This document shows, in pieces, positions 6,921-8,147 of a stretch of 8,147 nt of DNA. The DNA is from Solobacterium sp. Its GTDB lineage: Bacteria; Bacillota_I; Bacilli_A; Erysipelotrichales; Erysipelotrichaceae. How positions within the stretch are numbered: the stretch's first letter is position 1; every line of letters starts with the position of its first letter. The notes under the pieces are model-generated. The model ran no database searches. It had not been told where the DNA came from and was given only the letters and a program-made list of their open reading frames with translations. The stretch is taken from assembly GCA_017475415.1 (NCBI GenBank), contig JAFVFM010000135.1, positions 1-8,147 of the forward strand, read 5' to 3'. The translations under genes and the position numbers were made by a program.

Positions 6921-8147
6921 CTACACTATACGTATACCACCAACAGGACGAATCATCATTTTATGGCAGCTACCTTTTCCTAATATTTTATCCATTGTTG
7001 AAATAAATTCTTCTTCTTTTTCAAATGGCACAAAGGCTTGCACAGTTACCGCAAAACCCCCACCATGTACACGCACTGCTCCTTCACCCTGTAATATCGA
7101 TTTCGCTAAAGCAATCGTAAAGGCTACCTCTTGGTTTTGAACGGCATTAGAAGCATATATATTCTGTAAGAGTTGCCAACTACTATCTCCCGAAGCATCC
7201 ACTAATTTCAGGAATTGATCATAATCCTTATTCTCTATTGCTTCAGCTTCCATTTGGGCACGTTTATTTTCCGCAAAGAAATGCATCGCTCTTAATACTG
7301 CTCTATCGCCACACTGTTTTCTACATTCCTTCACCTTTTCCCAAAAGACAGCTTCTTCGATATCTCGTAAGTATTCTCCACCGCATATATGCGCAACTTG
7401 CTTACATTCTTCTAATACTGCGGCATATTCATCGGTTAAATCCTCATGGCTTGCGCCAGAATCAATAATACATAAGGATAATCCAGCTTCTTTCAAATCC
7501 ATATCCATCTTTTTAATGACCGGTTCTTGAGGATTTAAAAAATCTACTGCAATTACTCCTCCATAACTACAGGCCATTTGATCCATCAAACCACATGGTT
7601 TACCAAAATATTCATTTTCTACATATTGGCCAACTTTCGCTATTTCCGCTTCATCCACCTTTTCTCCCATAAATAAATCATTCAAAATGGTCGCCAATAA
7701 TGTTTCAAAAGCAGCACTAGAAGATAAACCACTACCACTTGGTACATAAGACTTCACATAAATATCTAAGCCTTTTAAGTCAGCATTTCTATCCTTAAAA
7801 CACTTACATATTCCTCTAATTAAAGAAATACTATTTCCTTCCTCTTCATCCCTTTTGTCTAAATCATTAAGATTTACTTCACATAAATCATAGCCATCAC
7901 TAATTAAAGAGATTTTATTTGTATGACTTAAAGAAACGCACGCAAGCATATCCATATTAATGCTAGAGGCAAGTACACAACCATGTTGATGATCAGTATG
8001 ATTCCCACCGATTTCCACTCTACCTGAAGCACTATATAAGGCCACTTCGTTTCTATCTCCAAAATGATGTAGGAAACCATATAGAACATCTAAATAGCGA
8101 TTGCGATATATTTCTGTTTCCTTTTTGCCACAACAATATAACCAAGC
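6921..8147 (-). CDS. galK: Galactokinase, 5' end cut by the window edge
   Basis: Galactokinase (GHMP kinase family, cytosol) phosphorylates galactose to galactose-1-phosphate with ATP, the first committed step of the Leloir pathway. The frame stays open to the right edge, giving 408 visible residues; a GTG at 8043-8045 is internal, because the 34 codons upstream read as a normal galactokinase N-terminus (RYLDVLYGFLHHFGDRNEVA before LYSASGR). In visible numbering, the sugar-binding signature GRVEIGGNHTDH starts near residue 42, the ATP-binding PSGSGLSSSA near 136, GLMDQMA carries the catalytic Asp (about 189), and the C-terminal VHGGGFAVTV lies near 360. The family signature normally reads GRxNxIGEHTDY; here Asn replaces the Glu that contacts the sugar in characterised enzymes, a form I recall as common in Bacillota. 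The TAG stop overlaps the ribosome binding site of galT. Identity is very secure; the true start and promoter lie outside. Confidence 0.96.
   Translation of the reverse strand, partial: AWLYCCGKKETEIYRNRYLDVLYGFLHHFGDRNEVALYSASGRVEIGGNHTDHQHGCVLASSINMDMLACVSLSHTNKISLISDGYDLCEVNLNDLDKRDEEEGNSISLIRGICKCFKDRNADLKGLDIYVKSYVPSGSGLSSSAAFETLLATILNDLFMGEKVDEAEIAKVGQYVENEYFGKPCGLMDQMACSYGGVIAVDFLNPQEPVIKKMDMDLKEAGLSLCIIDSGASHEDLTDEYAAVLEECKQVAHICGGEYLRDIEEAVFWEKVKECRKQCGDRAVLRAMHFFAENKRAQMEAEAIENKDYDQFLKLVDASGDSSWQLLQNIYASNAVQNQEVAFTIALAKSILQGEGAVRVHGGGFAVTVQAFVPFEKEEEFISTMDKILGKGSCHKMMIRPVGGIRIV

Noticed and set aside
6838..7140. Plus-strand open frame of 100 codons over the galK-galT junction
   Set aside because: It is antisense to the conserved C-terminus of GalK and the N-terminus of GalT, with no family resemblance.

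Overview
The window is AT-rich, and every gene in it lies on the minus strand, so transcription runs from the right edge to the left edge. The combination of a class II GalT, a galactokinase with the GGNHTDH form of the family signature, a cytosolic raffinose-synthase-like GH36 enzyme and strong AGGAG-type ribosome binding sites points to a low-GC Bacillota bacterium. A gut anaerobe of the Erysipelotrichia/Clostridia type is my best guess; that placement is inference and no marker gene fixes it.

Right part (3455-8147): a galactose / alpha-galactoside operon, in transcription order galK (its 5' end cut by the right edge), galT (class II) and a Sip1-related GH36 alpha-galactosidase. The gaps are 10 and 3 nt, and each downstream ribosome binding site overlaps the end of the gene before it. 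The expected flow is: GH36 releases galactose from imported alpha-galactosides, GalK phosphorylates it, and GalT exchanges it with UDP-glucose to give glucose-1-phosphate and UDP-galactose. No epimerase (galE), transporter or regulator is visible, so they must lie outside. A hairpin with a T-tract at 3423-3448 ends the operon.

Left part (86-3362): a second operon encoding a MacB/LolD-type ABC ATPase, a 773-residue FtsX-type permease with two FtsX modules, and an 84-residue heavy-metal-associated (HMA, CopZ-like) protein. ATPase and permease overlap by 7 nt, and the HMA gene follows 8 nt later with its ribosome binding site on the permease stop codon. The promoter region carries overlapping dyad repeats (3373-3399) that look like a repressor operator. 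A probable terminator (43-67) follows the HMA gene.

Left edge (1-42): a consensus -35 box with a perfect dyad over it, apparently the promoter of another minus-strand gene just outside.

Almost all bases are accounted for: the only non-coding stretches are 1-85 and about 3363-3454, and no stretch of 300 bases lacks a gene. There are no RNA genes, mobile elements or CRISPR arrays. The least ordinary point is the tight coupling of a CxxC metal-binding protein to a MacB/FtsX-type exporter under a possible dedicated operator.
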